Below are positions 1 to 12,000 of a DNA stretch of 64,000 nt, piece by piece (position 1 is the stretch's first letter; each line of letters starts with the position of its first letter). The notes under the pieces are model-generated. The model had not been told where the DNA came from. It saw nothing but the letters and a program-made list of their open reading frames with translations, and made no database searches. The stretch is from Argentina anserina (Eukaryota > Streptophyta > Magnoliopsida > Rosales > Rosaceae). The position numbers were made by a program, and so were the translations under genes. The stretch lies in NCBI RefSeq assembly GCF_933775445.1, contig NC_065873.1, positions 28,148,001 through 28,212,000 of the forward strand. Direction: 5' to 3'.

Positions 1-930
1 CCAATTTGGTAATCTTTGAGGTATCTAACTAAGTTAAACCAATGAACGGATTAAATCTGACGAACTTTAACCGTTCATGTGTATAATAGAAAAACACAGT
101 TTTGAGTGACTTAACGATTACCAAATTGGTTGAAAATTTACGGAGGTAATATATACGTTATTACCTAAGGACTAGACGGTGGAGATGTGAAAACTCAATC
201 GGAAAGTTGACAAAAACTGAAAATCTGTACTTTAAACTAAGGTACGCATGTGTCTATATATATATATATATTTAATTATTGACTGCTTGAGAGTGTGTGT
301 AATTTTCACGCTGTTAAATTTTCTGCATCAACGAGTCAATAAAAATATACATTTTTGCTCGAGTGATCTATCTGTGCATCCCTTTCTTTCTGGTGAAGGA
401 ATATATCGATGTATTCTTATTAGTTTGCCACATCAATAGGAATGGGATGTGTCTGAAATCTGGTCGATTTGAAACAATCAAAGTTATTATTTGTTTTGCT
501 TGCATGTATAATATGCTAGTCTTGGAATACAGCTACTAGCTTAGCTATGCTCTAAAAGGACTTTGATACCCTCTGACCAAGTCAAAGTATGCATGTACGT
601 TGCTTATGCATGCATTCGTCCAGCGGATTGTACCAAATAATGAAAGATATGAAACTAATGCGAGCTAGATTGATTGCTAGCTTGTCTTATTTGGTCTTCG
701 TCGTTGTCTTAATCGACTGTTTGGAACAACTCATATATTGGCGTTTGTTATAAATAAACCCTTAAATACCGTTCTAATTGTCTATACACCTACACATGCA
801 CTGATCAACGTAGATTCATTCCAACATGGGAGTGATTCGGGTGAAATAATGAAGTGAAAACAGTAAAGTGTTTGGAAAACGAAGGATTCTTTACTATAAC
901 GACAATATATTGAGAAAAGCTCCCGCTTTC
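1..930. other. AT-rich intergenic DNA
   Basis: No gene is supported here. The only open frame of note (around 248-439) begins in an AT microsatellite and has no recognisable domain. The sequence is simple AT-rich non-coding DNA upstream of repeats. Confidence 0.6.
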
Positions 931-1131
931 AAGGGCGGAGCTACACTAAGTCCAATATATAGTGGTCATTGCACCCTCCAAATTTTGATTCTATATGTAT
1001 GTAATTTGTTCTTTTGTAATTTAGTGCATATATGAATTCCTATTCTATAAGAAATTACCTTCTCTAAAAATAATACCTATAAATAATTACATAGATTGAC
1101 ATTTCATTCATAATCTTTAGCTCCGCCACTA
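931..1131. mobile_element. Candidate short MITE with GGCGGAGCTA terminal inverted repeats
   Basis: The left end reads AAGGGCGGAGCTA (931-943) and the right end TAGCTCCGCCACTA (1118-1131), an imperfect inverted pair enclosing about 200 bp of AT-rich non-coding DNA. GGCGGAGC-type ends are common on plant non-autonomous hAT-like elements (family knowledge). I found no convincing target-site duplication, so the exact ends are uncertain. Confidence 0.4.
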
Positions 1132-2568
1132 CTTGATCATGTTCATATTATAAGCCTTAAATTTTGGTTGACCTTGTCAAGGTTCCTTGTTTTTTTTTTT
1201 TTTGGGTAAGCTTAGAGATGACTAAAACATGGTCCTCTTACGAAAATTTATTGAAAGGAAAAATGTTATAAAGATGAACGAAGAAAGACAAACACAATTA
1301 TCTCTTAACCAACTAAAAAACAGCTAATGAAAACGAAAATTAGAGAAACTTAATTGATCTCTATTACAGTGACTCACCAGAAAATCTGTAACTGAATCCC
1401 ACATGGTAAAATCATATGAATAAGTACTAAAATTAGCAAGAACATCAGTAGTTTGATTGCCCTCATGAATAATATGATTCAATCTAAAATGCATTTAGGA
1501 GATATGATGCAAGCAATTGGATTATTCCACACGCAGACTCTAAGGAACTAGATGCATGAAAAAACTGTAGATATGAAGAATAAGAGAAGAGTCCACGTCT
1601 AACCATATCAAATTATGAACTTCTAGTCAAGGGTTGAAAATGAACCTCTTATAGGTTTTAGAGTAGTTGGTTTAGCAAATGATATTACTCCTACAGTCCT
1701 ACTATTGTATAGTTCATTTACATTAGCTGCACAAAAGATTCTGAACAGCGGTCTTGGTCTTGGTCATAATACAATTTTGAGAAGATAATTGGGTACACAT
1801 ATTAAGTCACCATTTGAACTAATTAACTAACTAATTAAGAATCCGAAAACAAAAGGGGGAAAGCCTAGACAGTTACATTTCTAAAATGATGCCTTAATAA
1901 TTAAGAGAACGATTAATATATTATCTACTATATACCATACTACACGACACCTATACGGCTATACTTAGTCAAATACATGTGAAAATTAGACAGTCATGTA
2001 GAGCAAAATCAAGAATGGATTGGAAAAAATGCAAGGACTGATCGATAAATTAAGGAAGTGAGCATTTTCCACAACATATTCAGACATAAACTAAGACATG
2101 GTGACTTCATGGATCTAATCAAATAGAAGAGTTCAGAAGATATGTTAAACAAAAGTTTTGACTTTCCGGTTGAAAAATGATAATAACTACGTACTAGCTA
2201 GATAAATTAGGCGGTCCAGGCGCGCAGTCTTAAGATTAATGGTCCAGTAAGCATAAGTTTATGCAGCCTTAATATTATTATTTCAGTTGGCATAAGTTTA
2301 TGATCTATCTATCTACAAGCGTGTATTGTTGGGTAAAATCATAGATATACCTGCGCAAGTAATACAATAAAGATTTCAGAGGTAGCTGATACCAATATAT
2401 ACTATATTCCGAATAAAATACTTGATGTAATGCCACCGTACGTTGTGAAAAACGAACACCGATCCATATGTTAGACTCGAGTTGCTTGTTCCAAAGCCGG
2501 CCATTAGATTTGGTGAGTGGCTATGATCTCATCTAATAGATCAGTATAGCTTGGCAAAGACAACTGTA
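1132..2568. other. AT-rich intergenic DNA
   Basis: No coding region, RNA gene or clear repeat end was recognised in about 1.4 kb. There is a poly-T run near 1190-1203 and short repeated words (for example around 2250 and 2290), but nothing interpretable. Confidence 0.5.
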
Positions 2569-2576
2569 ATAGAGCC

Positions 2577-5500
2577 TAGGGCTGGGCATGGTAGCCGATA
2601 AAAAAAAAACGGTAACTGGACCACTGTGATCGGTAGCCGACACTTCAGTAGCCGAATTCGTGGTACGGTATTACCGTACATATATACTGTAGGTGGTACG
2701 ACAATGGTATTGAATTTCATCGAGTACAGTATTCCCGTACCGTACCGAGTATTTAATAGATTGATATAAGCCATTATATTTAACTAAATATATGTAATGA
2801 TTAGATCTATACAGTCGATTTTAGGGTATGTTGCTCCCCCAATTCACTTTCTATGTCTCCTTCCCTTTCGAACAATCGAAGAAAGAGAGAGTTCTGCTGT
2901 TCTAAGAGAGTTCTTCCACTTCTTCAACACTAAGAGAGTTTTGAGACTAAGTCACTGAGAGAGTTATCGAACCCACCCCTACTCGACAGCTCGATTCCTT
3001 TTCTCTTCTCCTATAGTAAGTTTTATTTCATTGCTGGTATATACTCTTCAATCAAAATCAATGAACATGGATCTGATAGAAACTATGAATCATCGAATTG
3101 ATATGCCTTTTAATTGTTTGAAATCGTATATGTATTGTTATCAAGGAATTAGATTGATTGCTTATGAACTTATGTGTCTTAGTCTCTGTGTATGATTGAT
3201 TGTTTGATTTCTTTCTCAAATTCGTTTTTATTTTTTTATTTTTAGCTATGGATTCAAACTTTTCACATAGTGGAAGTATAAATGCTAGTAGCTCAGCCCC
3301 ATCTATCCCATATGCACCAAATTTTGAAACAGTAGCAGCCTTATATGAATCACCACTTGTGCTTCCATTTAGTGCACCGTCAGTTGAACTCCAACCACAA
3401 AATTCAGAATCTGAGCCTATTGTTGGGCAGAAAAGGAAACAACCTGCCAACAAAAGTCCTCTTTGGAATACTTTTACTAGATGTAAGCTCATAAACTCTG
3501 AAACATTAGACCCAAGTTGGTGCACATGTAACTATTGTCATGAGAGAGTGTTGTATTTAACCAAGAAAAATGGGACTAGTTCAATGTGGAATTATGCTAG
3601 GAAATGTCTTTTACACCCTAATTACGTGAACATCGATCCCAAAAAATCCAAGTTGCATACTGATAATGTGACTGGAGCAAAGAAATACCACAAGTATAAC
3701 AAAAAGAGGTGTGATGATAGGTGCATAGAAATGATTATCAAAGATGAGCTGTCATTTCGGTTTGTGGATAAGGAAGGTTTTAGAGCATTTTGTCATGAAT
3801 TAGAACCTGAATGGCCCATGTTGGATAGAAAGCAGGTTGCTAAGGGTGTGTTAGACAAGTTCAATTATGAAAAGGCTCTTCTATTGAGTGGTTTAAAGGC
3901 CAATGATACTAGGATATCAATCACCACCGACACGTGGACGTCGATACAAAACATTAATTACATGGTTTTAACAACCCACTTTTTGGACAATAATTGGAAA
4001 TTGCATAAAAGAATCATAAACTTTTGTACAATTATCAGTCACAAAAGGAGAGGATATTGGCAGACTAGTGGAGCAGTGTTTGAGGTAGTAGGAGATCACT
4101 AAAGTCTTTACCATAACAATAGACAATGCTAGTGCTAATGACGTTGTTATGGGTTATATAAAGAGAAGGTTGAGGAGTTACAAGACTTTAATGTTTGACG
4201 GGGATCATTTGCATTTAAGATGTGTCTACCATATTATTAACTTGATAATTAAGGATGGATTGAAGGAGTTAGAGGATGGAGTTGTAGCTATCTGGAATTG
4301 TGCTAAATATATTTGGAGTTCGGCATCTAGGCTTGATAAGTTTAGGGAGTTTGCTGTTTTAGAGCAATGCAAGGCTAATGCTAATGTTCCACTAGATGTG
4401 ATAACTAGATGAAACAACACTTTTCTAATGCTTGAAGCTGTGCTGAAGTATGAAACTGTGTTTGCAAGGATAGCTAATAAAGATGCTGCATTTAAGGCTT
4501 ATTTCCAAGAGAAAGACAAGAATGGAAAACACTAAGGTTGGACCTCCAGAGTATGATGATTGGAGAAATGCAGTAGCTTTCTGTTTGTTTTTTGAAGAAA
4601 TTTTATGAGTCAACTGTGAAGTTGAGTGCATGGAAATCAGTGACTGCAAACATATTGTTTGTGGAGATGATAACATTGGAACTAAAATTGATAGAGCATG
4701 TTTTTCAAGACATGAGGTGTTAAAGAGGGTTGCTACTTCAATGAAGGCCAAGTTCAACAAGTATTAGGAAAGCTTTGAAACTATGAATAAGGTGATCATG
4801 ATAGCTAATGGTCTTGACCCAAGGTACAAGCTACAATGGGGTACAACAACAATGCAAAAGATCAAAGCAAATCCTCAGACAATTTTTTTCAATAGAAGCT
4901 GATTTGAAGAAGATATTGCTGAAGATGTATGAAGAATATAAAGGTGTGAGACAAATGACACTACTGAGCCAAATACAATTGAAGTAGAATTAGAAAGAGA
5001 GGATTTAGAAGGTCTTGATGAAATTAGCAGGTAGATAGCAATGGAGAGAATGGTTGTGCAGTCTCAATGCATAAGGAATGAGGTTGAGCAGTATTTAAGT
5101 GATAGATATGTCAATCTTGTATGCAAGGACTTTGAAATTCTTAAGTGGTGGAAAGGCAATAAGGCAACTTATCCAATTCTATCAAAGCTAACAAAGGATA
5201 TATTTGCTATTCCATGCTCAACAGTGTCATCTGAGAATGCTTTCAGTTTAGGTTCAAGAGTGGTTGATCCTTTCAGAGCTTCATTGACACCAAAAATGGT
5301 GGAGGCTCTTGTTTGCACTAGTGATTGGTTAAGAACTTATCCCCCTAACTTTTACAAATACCCCACTGAAGAAGAATTGAATATTTACTATGAGTTGGAG
5401 GAACTTGAAAGAGGTTGAGACTTGAAACATGAGACTTGTACTTTTTTTTGTTCTTTTACAGATTATATATGAATGGAAGATTTATGTATTTTTAACATTT

Positions 5501-5988
5501 TTTTTGTTCTTTCGCAGAGAACTCCTTTAACCAAAGCTTGGAGGAAACATATGCAACAACCAACACTAGCAGCTCCAACCAAACTACTGTTTAGGCAGTG
5601 TAGCATCCCTGCAAGATATGCAGCAACTAATACTGGCTGTTGCTATTGGACTTCATTTGGAAACTCTTCTGTTTATTTGTTGTTTGTACTATTATGGATG
5701 TTTACTTATGTTTCAAATTATGGACAAAGTGATTTGTAGTTGTACTTTTTATTTAGGACAAGCTGATTTGTAATTGAAATAGATGCTTGTGTTTCAAATT
5801 GTGCTTATGCAGATATATGTTGGTAGGAACTCATAACCAACCGTACCAATGTAAGTTGTTGTATACCGAGAATATGGTATACCGACTTCAGTGAGTGGTA
5901 ATAGTAGCGAAAATCTCTAAACCAACCATAGTTGGTTGGTAAATGGTAACGCCAAAATATGGGTGTTATTGTACCGAACCCACTCCTA
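2577..5988 (+). mobile_element. Degenerate hAT-superfamily DNA transposon
   Basis: A 3,412-bp element with imperfect terminal inverted repeats: TAGGGCTGGG at 2577-2586 and CCCACTCCTA at 5979-5988. It is flanked by identical 8-bp direct repeats ATAGAGCC (2569-2576 and 5989-5996), the target-site size typical of hAT elements. Subterminal DNA holds repeated GGTA/CCGA words. The interior carries a plus-strand BED-finger/hAT transposase frame broken by frameshifts and stops, so the copy is presumably non-autonomous. The matching TSD plus the transposase make the boundaries reliable. Confidence 0.9.
3248..5418 (+). pseudogene. hAT transposase pseudogene (BED zinc finger, C-terminal dimerisation domain)
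   Basis: The frame opens at ATG 3248 and encodes an N-terminal BED-type finger (SPLWNTFTR, then CNYC and GTSSMWNYARKC) followed by the hAT core (TTDTWTSIQNINYMVLT). A frameshift near 4045-4100 moves the frame. A second segment (4149-4412) ends in a TGA just before NNTFLMLEAV, and 4420-5040 contains several more breaks. The last segment (5041-5418) has the conserved hAT C-terminal dimerisation region (YPILSKLTKDIFAIPCSTVSS, SLGSRVVDPFRASLTP). Layout matches RICESLEEPER/Ac-type transposases of about 650-700 aa. It is unlikely to make functional protein, though its 5' part could still be transcribed. Confidence 0.85.
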
Positions 5989-6161
5989 ATAGAGCCATAC
6001 AGACAAGGAAGAATTAATTAGCATCTAAGACTAAGAGTGACAATTCATGATCAGATAGGATGGGGGTGACGGTAATACTTCTCCCCTCTCTTTGCCACAA
6101 TATCTACATTTACAGCAGTCGATACGGAACCAGAAGGCAGTAAAAACTAAAAACTACTTGT

Positions 6162-8250
6162 TTGCTTAGCTATGGTGGACGACGAGGTGAAGGAGGAGTA
6201 TTGCTCGGTCAAAACACCATTAACAGCATCACTACTGTTCCTGCCATGAAAATCAACTATTCATCTTCATCATCTAGTATTGTAGCAAAGGCAACCAGTA
6301 CTGGTGCCGCGGCGGCGGCCGACGATGCAGTGTTGGAATTGGAGCTGGGAGAGATTAAGAACAAGTACATGAAGTGGCAGTACGCCATCAACTACGTCGT
6401 TTCATATCCAGAAAACTCAAATGCAAATCAAGATGCTCCTCCTCTTCTTCTTGTTCACGGCTTCGGCGCCTCCGTTCCACACAGGCGCAGGTTTGTCTTT
6501 GATCCTATTCTGATCGATGATCTCCATCCACAGAAACTGCATTGCTTACTAGCCACTTATACCCTTATCTACTTGTATAGCACGTCGTACATACAATATG
6601 TTTCAATTATTTGCTTTTAAACAAATATTTGATATGCTTGATCTGTTCATAGGATTGCGATACTCTATATATATGATCGAATAAATAACGTTGAAAATGA
6701 ACATATAGAAACTTGAATAGATGAATTATTACGTACGTAAGTACGTTTTGATCATGCTTTTATATATACTGGATATATACTGATGAAAAAGTTTGTGAGT
6801 ATTGATATTAGTTGGTAAGTAATACACGTATGCACAGTCGCACATTAATTTTTCACAGAAATATCAAGACTTTGGCGAAGAATTATACCGTTTTATGCTA
6901 TTGACCTGATTGGCTTTGGTGCCTCAGACAAGCCGATAGGCTTTTCAAGTTTTCATACACCATGGAGAAATGGGCGGAGGTATGTAACATGCATGCTGGT
7001 TGCTTTATTAGTTGTAATATTGTCGATCAGATAAGTTCGCGAAGTAGACTATCGTTAATTTGTTCATATATTTCTGAGTATATATGACAGGGCCTTATTT
7101 TAAAATATGCTACACTTATAATTAAAGTTTTTTTTATCAACCTTATAATTAAGTTGCATGTAAACAGTTAATCTTGGATTTTTTGGATGAAGTTGCTCAG
7201 AAGCCGGCTGTTTTGATAGGCAACTCCGTGGAAAGCCTTGCATGCGTAATTTATGCCTCAGGTGCAGCTTAATTCGATCATCAACACCTGATTAACTCCA
7301 AATTAAACATCTTAAGTATCTGTTTAATTAAGCTAATCAGTGACTTGTATGTTCTGGTCCAACGAACCAGAATCTAAGAAAGGACTTGTGCGAGGGCTAG
7401 TGCTTCTAAATTGCTCTGGTGGGATGAACAACAAGGCCATAGTTGATGATTGGAGGATCAAGCTGCTATTCCCTTTGCTTTTGCTAATTGACTTCTTGTG
7501 AAGCAACTGCCTATTGCTTCCTTTATCTTTGAACGCGTCAGACAAAGGTAAAGTATTAGCTCTCAAGTATGGTAAAAACTATCTGTTTACTTAGACCTAG
7601 TTGTTACCAGTTCCAATGAAGTTGCATGCTTGATTGTTGGTGCAGAGAAAGTTTGAGAAATATCTTATCGTCTGTTTACTCCAACAAAGAATCCGTAGAT
7701 GATGAATTAGTTGAGGTACGCAAGTGCTAAAAGATTTCTTTTATGAAAACAACACGTAGAATAGAAGCTTTTAGTTTGGATTTCATGATCAATAGATGGG
7801 GATTGTTCAAAAGTTCTTCTATTATTAGAGTTTTGATTTTCAACCATGCAGTCATCAATCTTAACTGTTAAATTTAATTTTTAATAATAGTCGATAGTCA
7901 TTATATTATTAATATGTCTAAGTACTAACACTGATCATGTAAAACGTTTTCCGGGGTTGTTGACTTGTTGTGATTAATTTTGTAGATCATCATGGAACCA
8001 ACAAGTAACCCGGGTGCACTGGACGCTTTCGTTTTCGATCGTCACAGGCCCACCGGGACCAAACCCGGTCAAGTTGATACCAGGCCTCTCACTACCCATT
8101 CGTCTTATGGGGCGATGAAGACCCGTTCACTCCTCTTGATGGGCCTGTTGGTAAATACTTCTCGTCCTTACCTTCTCAGCAATCGAATGTGAGCCTCTCT
8201 ATTTTACAAGGAGTTGGAACTTCTTCCCTGGTTGGATATTCTTTCCATCT
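6162..8250 (+). pseudogene. Alpha/beta-hydrolase pseudogene (plastid epoxide-hydrolase-like fold)
   Basis: Exon-like blocks in order encode LLLVHGFGAS (oxyanion-hole HGFG) near 6440-6490, IDLIGFGASDKP near 6900-6935, a nucleophile-elbow region GNSVES near 7220, a cap/helical block (about 7360-7556), VDDELVE near 7700-7715, and the region leading to the acid loop near 8000-8160. This matches chloroplast-predicted plant alpha/beta hydrolases. Intron borders are partly preserved (AG|GTTTGT after 6490, AG at about 6858, GTATGT after 6979). Single-base frameshifts occur in nearly every block (about 6890, 6955, 7497, 8025, 8105), and the C-terminal catalytic-histidine region is not recognisable. 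The elbow lacks the final Gly of GxSxG. The gene lies between the hAT and Copia insertions. Confidence 0.8.
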
Positions 8251-8670
8251 AATCCTATAATCCAGTTGTATGATTGAGACTTTTCCCCTATCACATTTGA
8301 TATATAGAACCATTTTCCTTATATGATTGACTATATATTAAGACTCATACACAAAAGAGGAATAACGGATAATACCATGCATGCAGACGAATAATAGCAT
8401 GCTTGTGTTGAATGCTATGTTTTTAATGCTATGTTACCAAATAAGTATCAATTTAGTCGCATTGAATAAGCATACAATACTCAAGAAAACAATACGGAAA
8501 AACAAAATTTGGGGTAAAATCTCGAAAACATGACAACCAATAATTGTACATGATCTAATTTTCCTCGTAAGCGATCATATTGACCGGATAATTACCGTAT
8601 TAACAAACAACTTGCTATACTTGTAAAGAAAGAAAATGTTATTTTTACAAAGGATTTAATCATTAAATAA
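8251..8670. other. Spacer between hydrolase pseudogene and Copia element
   Basis: About 420 bp of AT-rich DNA with no recognisable gene. It may include decayed 3' sequence of the hydrolase pseudogene. The last five bases (8671-8675, GACCT) form the probable target-site copy of the Copia insertion. Confidence 0.5.
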
Positions 8671-8675
8671 GACCT

Positions 8676-8860
8676 TGATGCATGATGAAATAATTGTGTA
8701 TTATTGAATAATATAGTGGCCTATATATAGGTATTTACAAAACCACAATCCCGTAGGATTCGGAGTCCTAATCTATTACGGAGATGTTAATCTATCTCCT
8801 AACAGGAAACCTATTAGGCTAAGACACACATAAGGGTAGAATAATAATTCTCCCGGAACA
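8676..8860 (-). repeat. 3' LTR of the Copia element
   Basis: 185 bp and 96% identical to the other LTR at 15693-15877, with seven differences, all transitions. Short for a plant Copia LTR. It contains a palindromic CTATATATAG (8721-8730) that could serve as a TATA box. Confidence 0.93.
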
Positions 8861-8869
8861 CTCCCCCTT
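8861..8869 (-). other. Polypurine tract of the Copia element
   Basis: The minus strand reads AAGGGGGAG immediately upstream of the 3' LTR, the expected place and composition of the plus-strand DNA primer. Confidence 0.8.
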
Positions 8870-9047
8870 GTGTCGCATGCCTAGGTTGCATGGTGCACAT
8901 ATCGTTGCCTCGGTAAAAACCTTGTCAAGCAAAACAAAAACCACTTGGGTAAAACAAAAGCTTGATCGAAGGGAAAAAGAGCACAACGCACCAACTACTT
9001 AAGAATCTTAACATGTGATGTAGACTCCCCTTGAAGTCTACCAAACT

Positions 9048-12000
9048 CTAATGTTCCGATAAACGACGCATGCCAATGCTCTTCACATGTTTCACAAAAG
9101 TAGATTTAGGCAAAGACTTGGTGAACAAATCCGCAACATTGGATTATGAACTCACTTGATTGATCTGAACATTCAAGAACTTCTGTTGTTGAACGTTGTA
9201 GAAGAACTTAGGCGAAATATGTTTGGTGTTGTCTCCCTTGATGAAACCTAACTTCGTCTGCTCTATGCAAGCAACATTATCTTCATAAATGCACGTAGGT
9301 TGATCAGTTGTAGAGACTAATCCACAAGAATCACGAATATGGCGAACAAGTGATCGTAGCCAAACACATTCTTTAACTGCTTCATGGAGAGCGATGATCT
9401 CCGCGTGATTCGAAGAAGTAGCAACAAGAGTTTGCTTTGTGGATCTCCAAGATATCGCCGTATTCCCAATGGTAAACACATAACCGGTTTGAGAATGAGC
9501 CTTGTGAGGGTCAGAGAGGTACCCTGCGTCGGCATAACCAACTAACAAGTTGTTTGGAGTCTTTGCATCGGGGGAAAGAGCTGCACGGGACCGGTTGCTG
9601 CTCTTGGCACCGCGCACGGTCTCCACGCCATGGCGGCTGGCGGCGTCGCTGCGGCGTACGGCGGCAAGGCCGGGGTCGGCGACGGCGGTGGTGTGGGGAG
9701 ATACCGTGGCGGTGTTCTCTCTGCAATAGGGGTAGAACAATCCCATGTCAAGGGAACCTTTCAAGTATCGAAACAAATGCTTGATTCCATTCCAATGACG
9801 TAGCGTAGGTGCGGAGCTAAATCTAGCTAATAAGTTCACTGCGAAAGATATGTCCGGTCTAGTGCATTGAGCAAGATACAATAGTGCCCCAATCGCACTA
9901 AGGTATGGAACTTCAAGACCAAGAACTTCTTCATCATCCTCTTTAGGACGGAAGGGATCCTTCTTGATATCTAGACTTCGGACGACCATGGGAGTAGACA
10001 ATGGACTGCATAGATCCATATTGAAACGTCAAAGCATCTTCTGCGTGTAATTTGACTGATGCACCAAGATGCCGTCGGCCCTATGCACAAGCTCAAGGCC
10101 GAGACAAAATTTCGTCCTCCCTAGGTCTTTCATCTCAAATTCCGACTTCAAATAAGACACGGTCTCTTCAATCTCATCAAGAGTACCGATTATGTTTATG
10201 TCATCAACGTAGACCGCAACGATGACGAATCCGGAATTTGTCTTTCGTATGAACACGCACGGGCATAGTTCATCATTCTTGTAACCCCTTCTCACCAAGT
10301 ATTGATGCAACCGATTGTACCACATTCTTCCGGATTGCTTTAACCCGTACAACGAACGACGTAATCTGACTGCATGAGCACTCCGTGGTCTGGAGGCACT
10401 TGATAGAGGTAAAGGTAGTCCCTCTGGAGCTTTCATGTATATCTCTGCGTCAAGATCCCTATATAGATAAGCTGTGACCACATCCATAAGCTGCATGTTT
10501 AGTCTTTCGGACACTACCAGACTCATAAGGTAGCGGAAGGTAATGATGTCCATAACAGGAGAATAAGTCTATTCATAGTCAATACCAGGTCGTTGTGAGA
10601 ATCCTTGCGCCACGAGTCTTGCCTTATAGCGCATGATCTCGTTCATCTCATTACGCTTACGAACGAAGACCCATTTATGTCCAATAGGTTTGACATCTCT
10701 TGGAGTCAATTCAACCTTTCCGAAGACTTCTCGCTTCGCTAATGAGTCAAGTTCTACCTGGATTGCTTCCTTCCACTTCGGCCAATCTGCTCTGCGTTCG
10801 CATTCAGCTACAGAGCGAGGTTCAACGTCGTCTTCAGATATGATCTCATGTGCGACGGAATAAGCGAAAACGTCATCAATGCATGTAGTGGCTCGGTTTC
10901 GGACCGACTGCTCACTTGTGTAGTTCACTGAGATTTCGTTGTTCTCTGGCATCAAACAAGGTTCCATAGCGTCCCACGGTAACACTTGAGTTGATTCATT
11001 GACATAGCTGTAATCAGAGACAACTTCATACGATGGTGATTCATCGTTGATGACGCGCTGTGCCTTAGTCATTCGCTTCTTTCTAGGTTTTGAATCCCTA
11101 GAGTTTATCGGTCTCCCCCTTTTTCTTTGAGGAGCCGAGGCCGAAGCTGCTCCATGCCGGGCCATCGCAGCATCGTCGCCACAAGGGGCGCCGGCAACAC
11201 CACGGCGTACGGTGGTGCCGCCGCCGGCCTTCGTCCCACTGTCAGTACGTTTGCAGCGGGTATGTTTGATCTCGTCACTTTAGCAATATCTACAAAGCCG
11301 TCGGGCATCGAATCCGCGACTTTCTAGAGGTCGATAATGCGTTGCACTTCTAACTTGCTTTGAGCAGTGCGGGGATCATAATGAGACATAGTGGGGACAC
11401 ACCACGTCAATTCCTGACGTTCATTTGGAATGATAACATTCCCATCTCCCCCTAACGACAGGAAGCATGTCTCATCAAAGTGACAATCTGCAAATCTTGC
11501 AGTAAAGAGATCTCCGGTGGTTGGTTCTAAGTAGCGGACAATCGTTGGGGAATTATAGCCAACATAGATACCTAATCGTCTCTGAGGACCCATCTTAGTA
11601 CGCAGCGGAGGCGTAATAGGCACATAAACGGCGCAACCAAAGATGCGTAAGTGTGAAATATTGGGTTCGTAACCAGTTACCATATGGTACGCACTAAACG
11701 CTTGGTTAGCCGTGGGTCGGAAATGAATAAGTGTTGCTGCATGCAACACTGCATATCCCCACGCAGAGACCGGCAGGTTAGTACCCATAACCATTGCCCG
11801 AGCAACAAGCTGAATACGTTTGATGGTAGCCTCTGCTAGACCGTTATGTGAATGAACATGAGGAACGAGATGTTCAACTTCGATCCCAATAGACATGCAG
11901 TAATCATCAAAAGTTTTGGAGGTGAATTCTCCAGCATTATCCAAACGAATGGATTTGATAGGATAATCGGGGTGGTGAGCCCGAAGTTTGATGATCTCAG

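Noticed and set aside
248..439. 63-aa open frame near the window start
   Set aside because: Begins in an AT microsatellite, low-complexity N-terminus, no domain, no supporting context.
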